64,000 bases of DNA from Phoma sp. XZ068. Lineage: Eukaryota; Ascomycota; Dothideomycetes; Pleosporales; Didymellaceae. Every line of letters starts with the position of its first letter. The stretch's first letter is position 1. Under the pieces are notes generated by a model. The model was given only the letters and a program-made list of their open reading frames with translations, was not told where the DNA came from and did no database searches. Both the position numbers and the translations under genes were made by a program. This document shows, piece after piece, positions 1 through 10,733 of this stretch. Where the stretch lies: the NCBI GenBank assembly GCA_004835665.1, contig RBKR01000013.1, positions 744,001-808,000 on the forward strand, written 5' to 3'.

Positions 1-1521
1 TTATTGTGATCTTCAGTTGCATATGGGGTGGTGCAACAGGACCACACTACGCTTCATTCCTATGGGCACGCATCTTTCAGGGCGTGGGACTTGCACCCTT
101 CGAAGCGCTCGTCAATGCAAGCGTCGGTGACCTATACCATGTCCACGAAAGAGGAATACGTATGGCGCTCTCCAACCTTGCGCTGTTCGGTGGTGCATTC
201 TTAACGCCGGTATTCGTGGGTATGATTGCAGATCGCATTGGGTACGAGTGGACATTCTACTTTGTCGCCATCTTTGCGGCCGCACTCCTGCCTCTTCTCA
301 TATTCTTCTGCCCAGAGACCACCTACACGCGAGATGCACGCTTCGACATTGACACCATGGGCAACCTTATCGTGCAGCCCGGCCAGGAACTAAAGGACGT
401 CCGCAACAACGGGACGACCTCTATTTCCACCTCGGACGAGATCGAAAGGGGTCGAGTCTCGAAAGAAGGTCAAGAAACACTCGTCCAGCCCGGCGCCACC
501 AACCCCGCTCCACTGCCCAAAGCTACCTTCCTCCAGTCCATCCAACTCTTCAACGGCCGCAAATCAGACGAGCATTACATTCACCTCCTCCTCCGCCCCT
601 TCCCGCTCTTCTTTCACCCGGGTATCTTGTGGGCATGTCTCATCCAAGGCGTAACGATCGGCTTCACAGTCCTCATCGGCGTAACCCTCGCCGCCATCTT
701 CCTCGGCCCGCCTCTCTGGTTCGGTGAGCTGGAGACCGGCTACATGTACACGGCCGCCTTCATCGGGGCGATCCTAGGCTTCCTGCTCACAGGGCTGATC
801 TCGGATCCGTCAGCTAAGCTGCTGACGCGCTGGAACAACGGCGTGTACGAGCCCGAGTTCAGAATGGTGCTTGTGATTCCGCAGTTGATTTTTGGCGGGG
901 CGGGATTGTACGGGTTCGGGTGGACGGCGAACGAACCGTTGAAGTATGGGTGGTTATGGCCGGATTTCTTCTTCGCGCTGGTGGTCATGGGAATGGTGTG
1001 CGGAGCTGTGGCTTCCGCGCTGTACATTGTTGATGCTCATCGTAAGTTTTACCACACGAAGTCACTCAGTGATCAGAACTTGGGGATTTGAGGAAGCATT
1101 TGCTAACACGCCCAGGTGATATGAGCGTCGAAGGCTTCACATGCCTCCTCGTCTTCAAGAACCTCTTTTCCTTTGGCCTGACCTTCAAGGGCTTCGACTG
1201 GCTCGTGGAAGCCGACAGCACAAAGACCATGTTCATCGCCCTCGGCTCCGTCCAAATCGGCATCTGCGCGCTGACCATTCCGATGTGTAAGTTTTGATAT
1301 GCCCCAACGGAAGGAGATCTTCACGACTACCAGTGTCAGGACTTGACTGACATCTCCCAGATGTCCTCGGCAAGAAGAACAGGAGTTTCTTCCACAGACA
1401 CAACGTCTTCTTCAAAGCGACAGATTGGGTTGCAGACTGGACTCTCAAGATTCTGGTACGTAGAAGCCATGCTATGGATTAGCAGTTATCTAACACTGTG
1501 CAGCCTTCAAACCGCAAGTAG
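1..1521 (+). CDS. MFS transporter, 3' part (5' end outside window)
   Basis: C-terminal 440 residues of a major facilitator superfamily drug/metabolite transporter, fungal DHA1/HOL1-like by general appearance. The frame is open from base 3, so the start lies upstream of the window. Exons are 3-1041, 1116-1286, 1361-1455 and 1504-1521; the first intron has a clean TGCTAACAC branch site. Visible: several hydrophobic helices, a long hydrophilic central loop (about bases 340-560), then a second helical bundle including a GPPLWFGELETGYMY stretch typical of this fungal group. The stop lies only about 120 bases from the stop of the convergent cyclophilin gene, so the 3' UTRs probably overlap. Substrate cannot be told from sequence. 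Confidence 0.9.
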
Positions 1522-1640
1522 TTATTAGCGCTGTAGATATTGGCTCGTTGAAGTAATGTTGGCGCAATGGTGTTGGCGCAGTATATACCGGCAATGTAGT
1601 GTCATATTGATCATCCAATCTACATCTACATCTAAACCCG

Positions 1641-3649
1641 CTACGAGATACTGATACTAATAATCTTGATATCCTCCTCGGGCTTCTCCTTGTAGCACTT
1701 TGCATTCTCAATCTTATGCACGACATCCATTCCCTGCACCGCACGTCCAAAAATCGTATGTTTCCCATCAAGCCAGGGCTACACTCGTCAGCAAACACCC
1801 TCACTGCAATAGAAGAAGAGGAAAACTTACAGCCTTCTCCGTCGTAATAAAAAACTGCGACGCGTTCGTGCCGGGCCCCGCATTCGCCATGGAAAGCGTA
1901 TACGGCTTGTCGTGCTTAAGCACGGAAATCTCATCCGCGAAATCCTTCCCCCAGATACTCTCGCCGCCTGTGCCGTCGCCCAGCGGATCACCCGTCTGGA
2001 TCATAAACTTGCGAATCACGCGGTGGAAGATGACGTCGTTGTAGTACCCGTTGCGGGCGTGCGTGACAAAGTTCTCGACTGCTTTGGGGGCCGCGTCGGG
2101 GAACAGGCGCAGCGTGATGTCGCCGTGGGTGGTGTGTAGGGTTGCGGTGGTGCCTGTTGCGGTCTGCGCTGCGGCGTCGGGTTTCTTGTTGCGCGAGGGG
2201 TCGCGGGGTTTTTCGTTTTGCACGTCGCGCTCTTTCGAGGTGTTGGTTTCGTTGGTGTACATGTAGAAGCGCACTTTGCTGCTGCCGGTGGTGACGAGCA
2301 TTGCGTCGCGGGCTTCGGCTTCTTGGAGGAGCGGGTTCTCGCTTGCGGCCATTTCGACGGTTGTGACGCGCTTTTTGTCGGGCTGGCCTTGGTAGAGGCA
2401 GAGCCATAGGGAGCGGAGGGGCTCTTCGCGGCCGTACAGTTTGACAAGTTTGTTGGTTAGTGTGTTGAGGACTTTGATGCCGTACATGGAGCCGTAGAGA
2501 ATGAAGTTGCCTGTCTCGTCGAAGATGACGTTTTGTCGTGCGCGCAATTGCGGTGTGTCAAGTTCCCGCTCGATGCCTATGCGGCGCCCAAATTCAATGT
2601 CTTCGAGCGCCTGCACGGCGGTGCCGGCTTGCTGCATGGAGGTGATTGTCTCGACGGATTCATCGTACGTGCGGTGAAGTTTGCCAGTGGGAAAGTCGAA
2701 GATGCGGATTTTGCGGTCGGGGAAGGAGAGGGTTGCGAATTGGTGGCCACTGGGGGAGATCGTGATGGTAGAGGGCACGCATTTTGCTTTCTTAAAGTCG
2801 AAGAGGTTGGTGGAGGACTTCATCGAAAAGACGTTGTCGGGTTTGGAGAAGTTGCCGGATGGCTGCCAGTACTCGACCATGCCGCCCTGGTCTACGCTGA
2901 CTACGCAGTCGTATGCGTTGTTGTACGCCATGAGAGTTACGGGAGCTCGGTGTATGCTCTTGAGGGTGTGCAATGGTTCCAGGTTCTCGCCTCTCCCGTC
3001 GTATATTCGAATCCAAGCATTGTCGTCTGAGCTCACAGCCAGCTGTGGGAAGCTTGCGCCGCGACCATGGATCCAGCACACCGCTCGAGGGCTGTAGTCC
3101 AAGCTCAGCATAGCAAGCAGATCGAATGTCACAACGTCGAAGATTTTTACGGTGTTATCTGCACCAGCAGTTGCGAAACTGCGTCCATCTGCGCTGACAT
3201 TGACCGACCGTATCTCGCCAGTATGCGCCTTGAACTCTTTCACAAACTCTATCCCGCCAAAATCCTTCTTCCAGAACTTGACAACACCATCGATCGAGCT
3301 TGTTATGAGGAAGTCGGTGTACGGTGTGAAGGTGGTGTAGCACAATTGGTCGCGGTGCATCAGCGACTTGGAGTAACGTTGGGCAGCGGGCAGCGCAGCA
3401 ATGTAGAGCTTCTCGTAGGGGAGCTTGCGCTTCTTCTTTTTGGGCGCGGTCGAGGGAAGTGCAGGGCCAAAGTCATCATCGTCGGAGGAAGAGTCGTCTA
3501 CACAGGTTAGACACTGCGCGTGAGCTTCGAAGGACTTGCATACCTGCAGTTGTGGGCGCAACAGGCTCCTTCATGTCCTGATCTTCTGCCTCCATTTCTG
3601 CGCGGGAGCGCTTTGTTTTGCTAGGCGACTCTGATCCATTGGAGGCCAT
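1641..3649 (-). CDS. PPWD1: WD40-repeat cyclophilin (peptidyl-prolyl isomerase, PPWD1/CYP15 type)
   Basis: 636-residue nuclear-type cyclophilin: N-terminal WD40 propeller followed by a C-terminal peptidyl-prolyl cis-trans isomerase domain. In animals this family is found in spliceosomes. Exons (minus strand) are 3544-3649, 1831-3497 and 1641-1778. The N-terminus is acidic and Lys-rich (KTKRSR, then a DDSSSDDDD run). The cyclophilin domain shows VIFHRVI with the catalytic Arg, MIQTGDPLGDGTGG, and on the last exon PWLDGKHTIFG, including the Trp that contacts cyclosporin in cyclophilin A. I chose the ATG giving MASNGSES. An in-frame upstream ATG exists near 3790 but its extension looks non-coding. 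Confidence 0.93.
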
Positions 3650-3988
3650 GGCTGCGAAGGTATTGAGTGGTGGTTGTGGGTAGGAAGACACTCCCGCGGC
3701 GCAAAAGTTGTGAAGTTCGTCACAGGCGGCCAGAGCTGGCGCGCTCTCACGTGTCACTCTCGACGACAGAAGGCGAGGGATGATGATCATAAGGATTATT
3801 TGACCAATCTAGCTGAATGTGTAGATGCTAGAAATTCGTGAAGATACAAACTTCATTACAAGTAAAGAAATAAAACTCTAATAGGAGTAAAGAAGTCAAG
3901 CCATGAGAGGAAATGGGAGTCAGAACAAATCCCGGAATGGTATTGGTATCTAAATGCAAGACTCCGCTCCAATGCAAGTAAGTCGCTT
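3650..3988. other. Intergenic, PPWD1 promoter and RRP9 3' flank
   Basis: No gene seen. It holds the upstream region of the WD40-cyclophilin gene and the presumed 3' UTR of RRP9. The stretch 3790-3910 is A-rich. Confidence 0.6.
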
Positions 3989-5743
3989 TTACTCGTCTTC
4001 CTCCTCATCATCCACAGCGTCCTTGTGAAGCGCCTTTCTCGGCACCTCGAAAACGTAGATGCCGTTCTTGACCTTCCCTGACATCCATCTAGCTAGCCTG
4101 GGCTCCTTGCCAACGGCAGCTACCACACATAGACCATCCTTGCCTCTATCGCCTCGCTCTTGCAATGACAGACCGTTCACTATGCCGCGGATGAGAATGC
4201 CATCCTCGCCCTCCTCTTCTGGGACACGGCCAATCTTCCCTACTGGCTCGATGGTACGCTTCTCGGGGCCAACTCGCCATGCTCGTATCCAGCCGTCCCA
4301 ACTTGCTGTGAGGATGATGTCGGCGTACGGTACCGTCGCCAGGGCAGTCACATATCTGGGTAACCGGGGCCCCTTCTTCCCTGAGGTTGCGGCATCGACG
4401 TTTGCTGACATCTCTTCAGCGGGCAGGGCAGGGTCTCGGCCGTGGGTGAGAGGGTATGTGAAGAGCGGCTTTTTCCTCTGGACAGACCACAGGGAAAGTG
4501 ATCCACTGTCTGATGCTGTGACGAACAGGCTGGCGTCGAGAAGCGCAACGCAGTCGATGGAGCCTTCTGCGTACGCGATGGGTGTGTCATCGTCGTCACC
4601 GTTGACTTGCTTGTCCTCTTCCTTGTCGTCAAGATATGAGACGTCCTTGCCAAAGCGGCCCTTGCGCAGCTTCTCCAGACCCTTCTGTCTTACTGTGCCG
4701 CCGCCGTGGAAGACCAGCTGATTCTCTTCTACAACTTTCCATAACCTTGCTGTGCGATCGCGGGCGCCAACACTGACACATGTTTCTTGGTTCATCTCTA
4801 CTCCGCCGGCAATGCCAACAACGGCGTCCTGGTGTCCTACCAATGTCTCGATGTACGCAGACTCGGGGGCACTCCAGACAATGACGGCTCGATCTGCGCC
4901 TCCAGAGAAGAGTTGATCGGTGCCTCTCCTGAAGGACAGCGACAGGACAGCATCGCGATGCCGTGTGAAGAGTTTGCGAGGGGTGAGAGTCTCGGCGTCC
5001 CAGATGATCAGGCGTGCGTGCTTGTCGCCCGTGGCCAGGTACTTGCCAGAGTCGGAGACAGCGATGGAGACAATCTCGCCAGTGTGGCCCAGGTAGTCCC
5101 TCTCGCCCTTCTTGTTCTTGTCGCCTTTTCGCCAGAAGAGCTTCTTGGGCGTCCGTCGTGGGGTGATGTTGGAGGCGCGGTTCGGGTCTTCAGCGTACGA
5201 CTTGGGGTCTGCAATCTCCCACTTCTCTACAACGAGGTCTTTGCTGATTGTCCATGCATACGGTAACCTGACGGCGCAGCCAGTGATGGCTTTCTGCAGG
5301 CCAGACTTGCCGAAGACGTGCGGTGCTGCCTCAAAGTCCAGCTTTTCTGCAATGTTCCGGTAGATCTTGCCCTTGTTCTCTGCAACATCCTCCTTCAGCC
5401 GCTCTGCGATCAGGTCCTTGTCGATCTGGGCTGCGTCGAAGCCAACCTCTTCCTCGACCTCGCCGCGGATGTTGTCGAGGTAGCGCTGGGCGAGCCGCAG
5501 ACGCTTCTCCGCGGCGGTCTCGTTCTCGTCGTCGGACGTCTCCGAATCATCTTCATTGTCATCGAAAACATTGGCGCGCTCGCCGTCTGAGCTTTCGCTC
5601 TCGGTGATGGAGTCTTCACGGTCAGTGCGGGCGGGCGCCCTCGTCTGCGACGCGGTGGGATTGCGCTTGCGGGGAACGGTCGAGTTGGCGTCGGGCCGCT
5701 TCCTCTTGCGCTGCGAGGCAGGCGTGGTGAAGAACGAGGACAT
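3989..5743 (-). CDS. RRP9: U3 snoRNP protein Rrp9 (U3-55K), WD40
   Basis: 584-residue intronless gene for the U3 snoRNA-associated WD40 protein, needed in the nucleolus for early 18S pre-rRNA processing. Seen: basic N-terminus (QRKRKRPD), a long acidic segment (residues about 50-80), then a conserved block with EKRLRLAQRYLDNIR, which precedes the propeller in Rrp9 proteins. WD repeats follow (e.g. HTGEIVSIAVS, HRDAVLSLSFR, SWDGWIRAWRV). An acidic insert containing GDDDDTP sits between blades, and the C-terminus ends in an acidic tail. I start at the ATG giving MSSFFTTP; an in-frame ATG 23 codons upstream (5812) gives a less family-like N-terminus. It is head-to-head with RPT4, 379 bases between start codons. 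Confidence 0.93.
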   Translation of the reverse strand: MSSFFTTPASQRKRKRPDANSTVPRKRNPTASQTRAPARTDREDSITESESSDGERANVFDDNEDDSETSDDENETAAEKRLRLAQRYLDNIRGEVEEEVGFDAAQIDKDLIAERLKEDVAENKGKIYRNIAEKLDFEAAPHVFGKSGLQKAITGCAVRLPYAWTISKDLVVEKWEIADPKSYAEDPNRASNITPRRTPKKLFWRKGDKNKKGERDYLGHTGEIVSIAVSDSGKYLATGDKHARLIIWDAETLTPRKLFTRHRDAVLSLSFRRGTDQLFSGGADRAVIVWSAPESAYIETLVGHQDAVVGIAGGVEMNQETCVSVGARDRTARLWKVVEENQLVFHGGGTVRQKGLEKLRKGRFGKDVSYLDDKEEDKQVNGDDDDTPIAYAEGSIDCVALLDASLFVTASDSGSLSLWSVQRKKPLFTYPLTHGRDPALPAEEMSANVDAATSGKKGPRLPRYVTALATVPYADIILTASWDGWIRAWRVGPEKRTIEPVGKIGRVPEEEGEDGILIRGIVNGLSLQERGDRGKDGLCVVAAVGKEPRLARWMSGKVKNGIYVFEVPRKALHKDAVDDEEEDE

Positions 5744-6122
5744 GGCGGGGGCTGTGGAGGAAGGCGAGGCCTGTGTTTCCAAAAGTTTGGACAGCAAAGT
5801 TCCCATCGGCACTATTTTTTTCGAACGCCGACCGCCGACATCAACGCCAAGCCGCAGCTACGTCGCGCTAGGCCAGTGCGCCTGCCTCAGAGCTCCAGCG
5901 GCGAGTGAGCGAGAAGCTTCCGACTGCAACACCATCTCGACGACCCGACCGACCGCTCACCCAGGTACCCGTATCCGCGCCTTTGCCTGCAAACAGTCTG
6001 TGCGTGGCCCTCGTCTTCGCTTGGCAGCCAAACGCAGTGTTTACACGACACCACCACCTGGCGCTCGCCTCTCCGACCGCCGTCCGCCCTCCACCACCCC
6101 GTCACATCACCCCACCGTCACC
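5744..6122. promoter_or_regulatory. Bidirectional promoter RRP9/RPT4
   Basis: Region between two divergent start codons. It is C-rich on the plus strand toward RPT4 and I see no convincing TATA box. RPT4 starts in a good context (CACCATG). Sharing is inferred from geometry only. Confidence 0.6.
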
Positions 6123-7394
6123 ATGAGCAGCGACCCGGAGCGCGAGCACGCCCTCGATGGCTACAAGAGCAAGCTGCTGGAGTCGCGAGAGTGGGAGGCA
6201 AAGCTCAAGAACCTGCGGTTAGAGATCAAGGGCCTGCAGCACGACTTCGACGTATCAGAGGACAACATCAAGGCGCTGCAGAGCGTCGGTCAGATAATAG
6301 GAGAGGTCCTGAAGCAGCTGGACGAGGAGAGATGTACGTTGCACCGCTGACACGAGAGTCTCGTATACTGATAGCCGCAGTCATTGTCAAAGCATCATCA
6401 GGGCCCCGCTACGTCGTAGGATGCCGGTCCAAGGTCGACAAGGCGAAGCTGAAGCAGGGAACACGAGTCGCCCTCGACATGACCACACTCACCATCATGC
6501 GCATGCTACCCCGCGAAGTCGACCCGCTCGTCTACAACATGTCGCTGGAAGACCCCGGCCAGGTCAGCTTCGGCGGTATTGGTGGTCTGAACGAGCAGAT
6601 CCGCGAACTGCGAGAGGTGATTGAGCTGCCGCTGAAGAACCCCGAGCTGTTCCTCAGAGTCGGCATCAAGCCACCAAAGGGTGTTCTGCTCTACGGGCCG
6701 CCCGGAACCGGAAAGACGCTGTTGGCGCGAGCCGTCGCGAGCAGCTTGGAGACAAACTTCCTCAAGGTCGTCTCATCGGCCATCGTCGACAAGTACATTG
6801 GAGAGTCAGCCCGTCTCATCCGTGAGATGTTCGGCTACGCAAAGGAGCACGAGCCCTGCATCATCTTCATGGACGAGATCGACGCTATCGGTGGACGACG
6901 TTTCTCCGAGGGAACGTCGGCGGATCGCGAAATCCAGCGTACACTGATGGAGCTGCTGAACCAGCTGGACGGCTTCGACTACCTCGGACAGACCAAGATC
7001 ATCATGGCAACAAATCGACCCGACACACTCGACCCCGCCCTGCTGCGTGCCGGACGTCTGGACCGCAAGATCGAGATCTCTCTGCCCAACGAGGTCGGCC
7101 GTCTCGAGATTATGAAGATCCACTCGCAGAGCGTGCAGACAGACGGCGAGATTGACTTCGAGAGCATTGTCAAGATGAGCGACGGCTTCAACGGTGCCGA
7201 TTTGCGAAACGTTGTCACAGAAGCGTAAGTCTTTGCAACATGTATACCTAGGAAAGTCACTAACACGTTGCAGCGGCCTCTTCGCCATCAAGGACTACCG
7301 AGACTCGATCAACCAGGACGACTTCAACAAGGCCGTGCGCAAGATGGCCGAATCGAAGAAGCTGGAGGGCAAGCTGGACTACCAGAAGTTGTAG
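6123..7394 (+). CDS. RPT4: 26S proteasome regulatory ATPase Rpt4 (subunit 10B)
   Basis: 391-residue AAA ATPase of the 19S base that unfolds substrates and drives them into the 20S core. Exons are 6123-6333, 6381-7224 and 7274-7394. N-terminal coiled coil (residues about 20-75) and OB segment lead to the AAA domain with Walker A GPPGTGKT, Walker B IIFMDEIDAIG, and second region of homology NRPDTLDPALLRAGRLDRK. The C-terminus LDYQKL closely resembles Rpt4 and lacks the HbYX tail of Rpt2/3/5. The length is right for the family. It is divergent from RRP9 and convergent with the NACHT gene (about 230 bases between stops). No anomalies. Confidence 0.97.
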
Positions 7395-7624
7395 AGGAGC
7401 GCATAAGAGCCTATTGCTGGCTTGCATAACAGCATGAGCATCAATAGATTTTCATGTACGATAATGACACGTTGGTAGCAGAGCAATGAACACTGCAGCC
7501 ACACTTCTAACAAGTCAGTACTGGGTTATGTCGTGATAGTGCAGTGAAACAATCAATCGCAATGCATTCAAATCAGTCTACCCAGGATATCATTCTCCGC
7601 AAAAACAAACACCTCAAACCACCC

Positions 7625-10314
7625 TCACACCGCCTCAGGCACCTCCACAACCGGCGCTTTCTTCCCCCACCGCACAGCCTGCACATAATACTCCAACAAC
7701 GCATCCACCTCGGTCCTATTCCGCCCATACTCAACCCTCAACCTCTCCAATCCCCGCCCACTCCCCTTCTCCTTGCCACCCAACCACACCGCCTCACCAC
7801 CAACACCAATCCGCTTCCTCATCGCAGCGCTGAAATCTATCGCCCGCCGTATCACCTTGCGATCCGCCGTCGGCGCTTTAACAGCCACATACGCCTGCAG
7901 ATTCAGCAGCACCGCGAGATCGAGCGGCGTGGCGAGCAGCGTGCCCGGAAACGAGGGCAGATCCGAAGTCACGAGTATAGGGGCAGCGGGATACGAACTC
8001 GTAGGCCTCTTGGACGAGGCGAGTGAAGACGAGGACGAGCTGGTGGGGACTTGGGCGTGGTGTGCGAGTGCGGTGTCGAGTGCGGCCGTGAGGTAGGTGA
8101 TGTGTGCTTTGGTGTCTTGGGCTGTGAGTGCCAGACTGGACTCTATGCAGTGGGAGAGCGGGGCCCAGACGGACATGGTTCCGCTTGTGGATGGCGGGGT
8201 GAGCGTTTTGAGGGTCGTGAGGTGCGATGCTGCCCATGCGGATGTGGTGTTGAAGTCGTTGGCGAGGAGTTTTCCCTTTTGCGCTGGCGACGAGAGGAAG
8301 TATGCTCGTATGGAGCGGTGGGCGTACGTTACTTTCAGGGACTCCGGGGTGTCGATGGAGGGGGTGCGGTGCTCGGGTGGTTGCGTGTCGAAGATGGAGA
8401 AGAGGTTGCGGCATTTGAAGGTCAGGATTTGTCGCATGTCGTCGATTCTCTGCACGACTTCCGCTGTCTTCAACGGATGTCGTCCAGCTGCTATACTGCT
8501 CTTCTCGTCGCTGCTCAATGCGAAGGAGAGGGGGAGGAGACCCGGGTAGCCGTGTGCTTCGATCAAGCCGCTGATCTTCCACGCCTGTTCGAGGTCCGTG
8601 GGCTCGAAGTTGGACATGATGTGTGATAAGAGCTCATCAAGATCTGACGGCAGCATTTCCGCGCGGTTTTGGAGCGTCGTAAAGTTGTCGTTGCCAGTGA
8701 GTTCCTGCAGCAGGAACTTTGTTGCGAGGATACCCCATAGGAAGATGCCGCACGACGTCTCAGACAGCATGGATACGATGTCCATTTCCTCCGGCACCAC
8801 GGCGTTGCCGCGTAATTTTTCAAGAGATTCGTCTTGGCCGAAATTGTGCAGGATGTACGCATGGACGTCGTTTGTTGTGTGGTCGTCTACCCACAGTCTT
8901 GGGCGCTTTTCAAAGGCTTCTTGAAAGGCTGGAGATGGGCGACTCGAGACCAGAATCTTGACGTTGTCTTTCTTGCTGGCATTGAGAATGAGAGGGACTG
9001 CATCTACAATGTCTGCCGCGACGTCGATTTCGTCGAGGCCGTCGATCATGAAGAGGAACTTCTTGCTTGCGTCTGAGATCATGAGTTCGAACGCGCGGCG
9101 CAGCTCCGTGATGGAGAGAGGGTCGAGGCCACCGCCATAGGATCGGAACTGTTCCCATCGATCCGCGAAGAGGTATTGCAAGATATCCACGTCCTGCTCC
9201 AGAGGCCCATAAATCATATCCTGCAGTGATTCGTACAGTAACGAGCGTAAGAGTCCGAGGCCAGGTTTTTGCAGCTCTGTGCCGCTATTCCAGAAGAAGA
9301 AGCCAGAAGTAATTCCAGGTGTGTGGCCAGACCATGCCTCGAGGTAGTCGAAGATTCGATCGTTCCGGAAAAGGCTCTTCATCAATGTTGTCTTTCCCGC
9401 GCCAGGTCGTCCGGTAATCCAAAAGAGGTTTTCTCCTCTCTGGTTCCCCAGCCACTCGAGTATGCCGCCTTCATCAGTCTGTTGATCGTCAAATACCCAC
9501 TCCAGCGTATTCTCATGTGGCGGAGGAATAGAGTTCAGCCGATCGTCCAGGCCTTCAAAGGCCAATCTCTCAAAAATGCTATCACAGAAATGCGCCTCGT
9601 TCGCCGCGCTGATCAGCTGATCAACCTGCTTCGAGAATTCTTCAACATGCTTCTTGTTCTTCGGCTTCCACTCATTCGCATGCACAGCATCCAGCGCCTC
9701 ATTCTGCCACTTCTCCCAGTGCGGCATACGTGGTCCTTCCTCGCTGAAGACAGGGAGACCTGTTTCAGCAGACTGATCGAGATACTGCCTGCCACCTGTC
9801 AGCCCACCATCCCAACAACCCACACGGACGAAACCTACCGCAGCGCCAGCAAAAGCGCAGCATCCACCTCCTTCCTTACAGCCCTCAATTTCTTCTTCAA
9901 GCCGGTGACATCCCTCTCTTTCCATACCCCGCTGCACAGCGCCTCCCGCGCCGTGCCCCATTTCGGATCGCCAAAACTGCCCTTCGCCTGCGTCGCAAGA
10001 AGCGCCTCAATCAGCGGCGCCGTCAACTCTTTCGTCTCCTCGCTAATCTTGAGAAGTTGCTGCGCCGGCTCGCTGAGCTTGCTCTTACTCCCATCGCTCA
10101 ACTTGCGCAGTTCCGAATGATCAATCGCATCAGTCAGGCGGAAGATGTTATCCACAATCTTCTGCAGCAGCTGCGCATTCTCCACAAACGGGGTGGCCTC
10201 TGGATCGCTGGCTTGGAATACCGCGTTCTGCTTCTGCAGACACTTTATTGCAAAGTCGATAAGTTGCACCGTGGCTGCTGCCAAACCTACCGCCGGGATG
10301 GGTCTGTGGGTCAT
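7625..10314 (-). CDS. NACHT-domain STAND protein without C-terminal repeats
   Basis: 879-residue fungal NLR-like NTPase in two exons (9839-10314 and 7625-9788). Residues 1-160 form a helical N-terminal domain resembling the SesA/STAND-N group seen on fungal NACHT proteins (motif GLAAATVQLIDFAIKCL). The NACHT domain has Walker A GRPGAGKT at about 285-292 and Walker B FLFMIDGLDE at about 403-412, followed by KILVSSRPSP, a sensor-like stretch. The rest is helical, with a serine-rich stretch, but no ankyrin, WD40 or TPR array is visible. Such proteins act in heterokaryon incompatibility or innate recognition; a role here is inferred from class only. I chose the ATG giving MTHRPIPA because upstream codons read as 5' leader. 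Confidence 0.88.
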
Positions 10315-10733
10315 GGTGTTGGCGAGTCCACCATCAACAACACGAACGCTGCAAAAGCAAAAACGAACAATTGGCAGCAATGAACACCTCCTGCGCCGCG
10401 GTGAACGAGAGTGATGAGGCTTGTACTCGAATCTAAGCGAATCGGTCTCCGTCTCATGTTTAGCGCAGGTCTGATGTCCGAACACAGTATCGAAACTTGG
10501 CGCACAGTCGCTATTTTGAGCAGGTGGGGGTCTGATCTTTGACTGACGCGTTTCATAGCCGCAGGGAAAGGGGTCTTCACGGACCTGACGATCACGTAGC
10601 TAGCGAAAATGCTGACGTTGGCAGAGGAGATTCAAATTAGTGGGAATGATATTTGACACCTAAGCTATGCATGATAACCACACCTCTGGCACAGATATTT
10701 GATAAACCCAGGCTACACCTACCAGTACGGTAA
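10315..10733. other. Intergenic, NACHT gene promoter and IRE1 3' flank
   Basis: No gene seen. It holds the upstream region of the NACHT gene and the 3' flank of IRE1, which are in tandem on the minus strand. Confidence 0.55.

Noticed and set aside
9839..10485. Longer N-terminus for the NACHT protein starting near 10485
   Set aside because: The added residues are Arg/Ser/Cys-rich and unlike any domain; the family-like sequence begins at the ATG at 10314.
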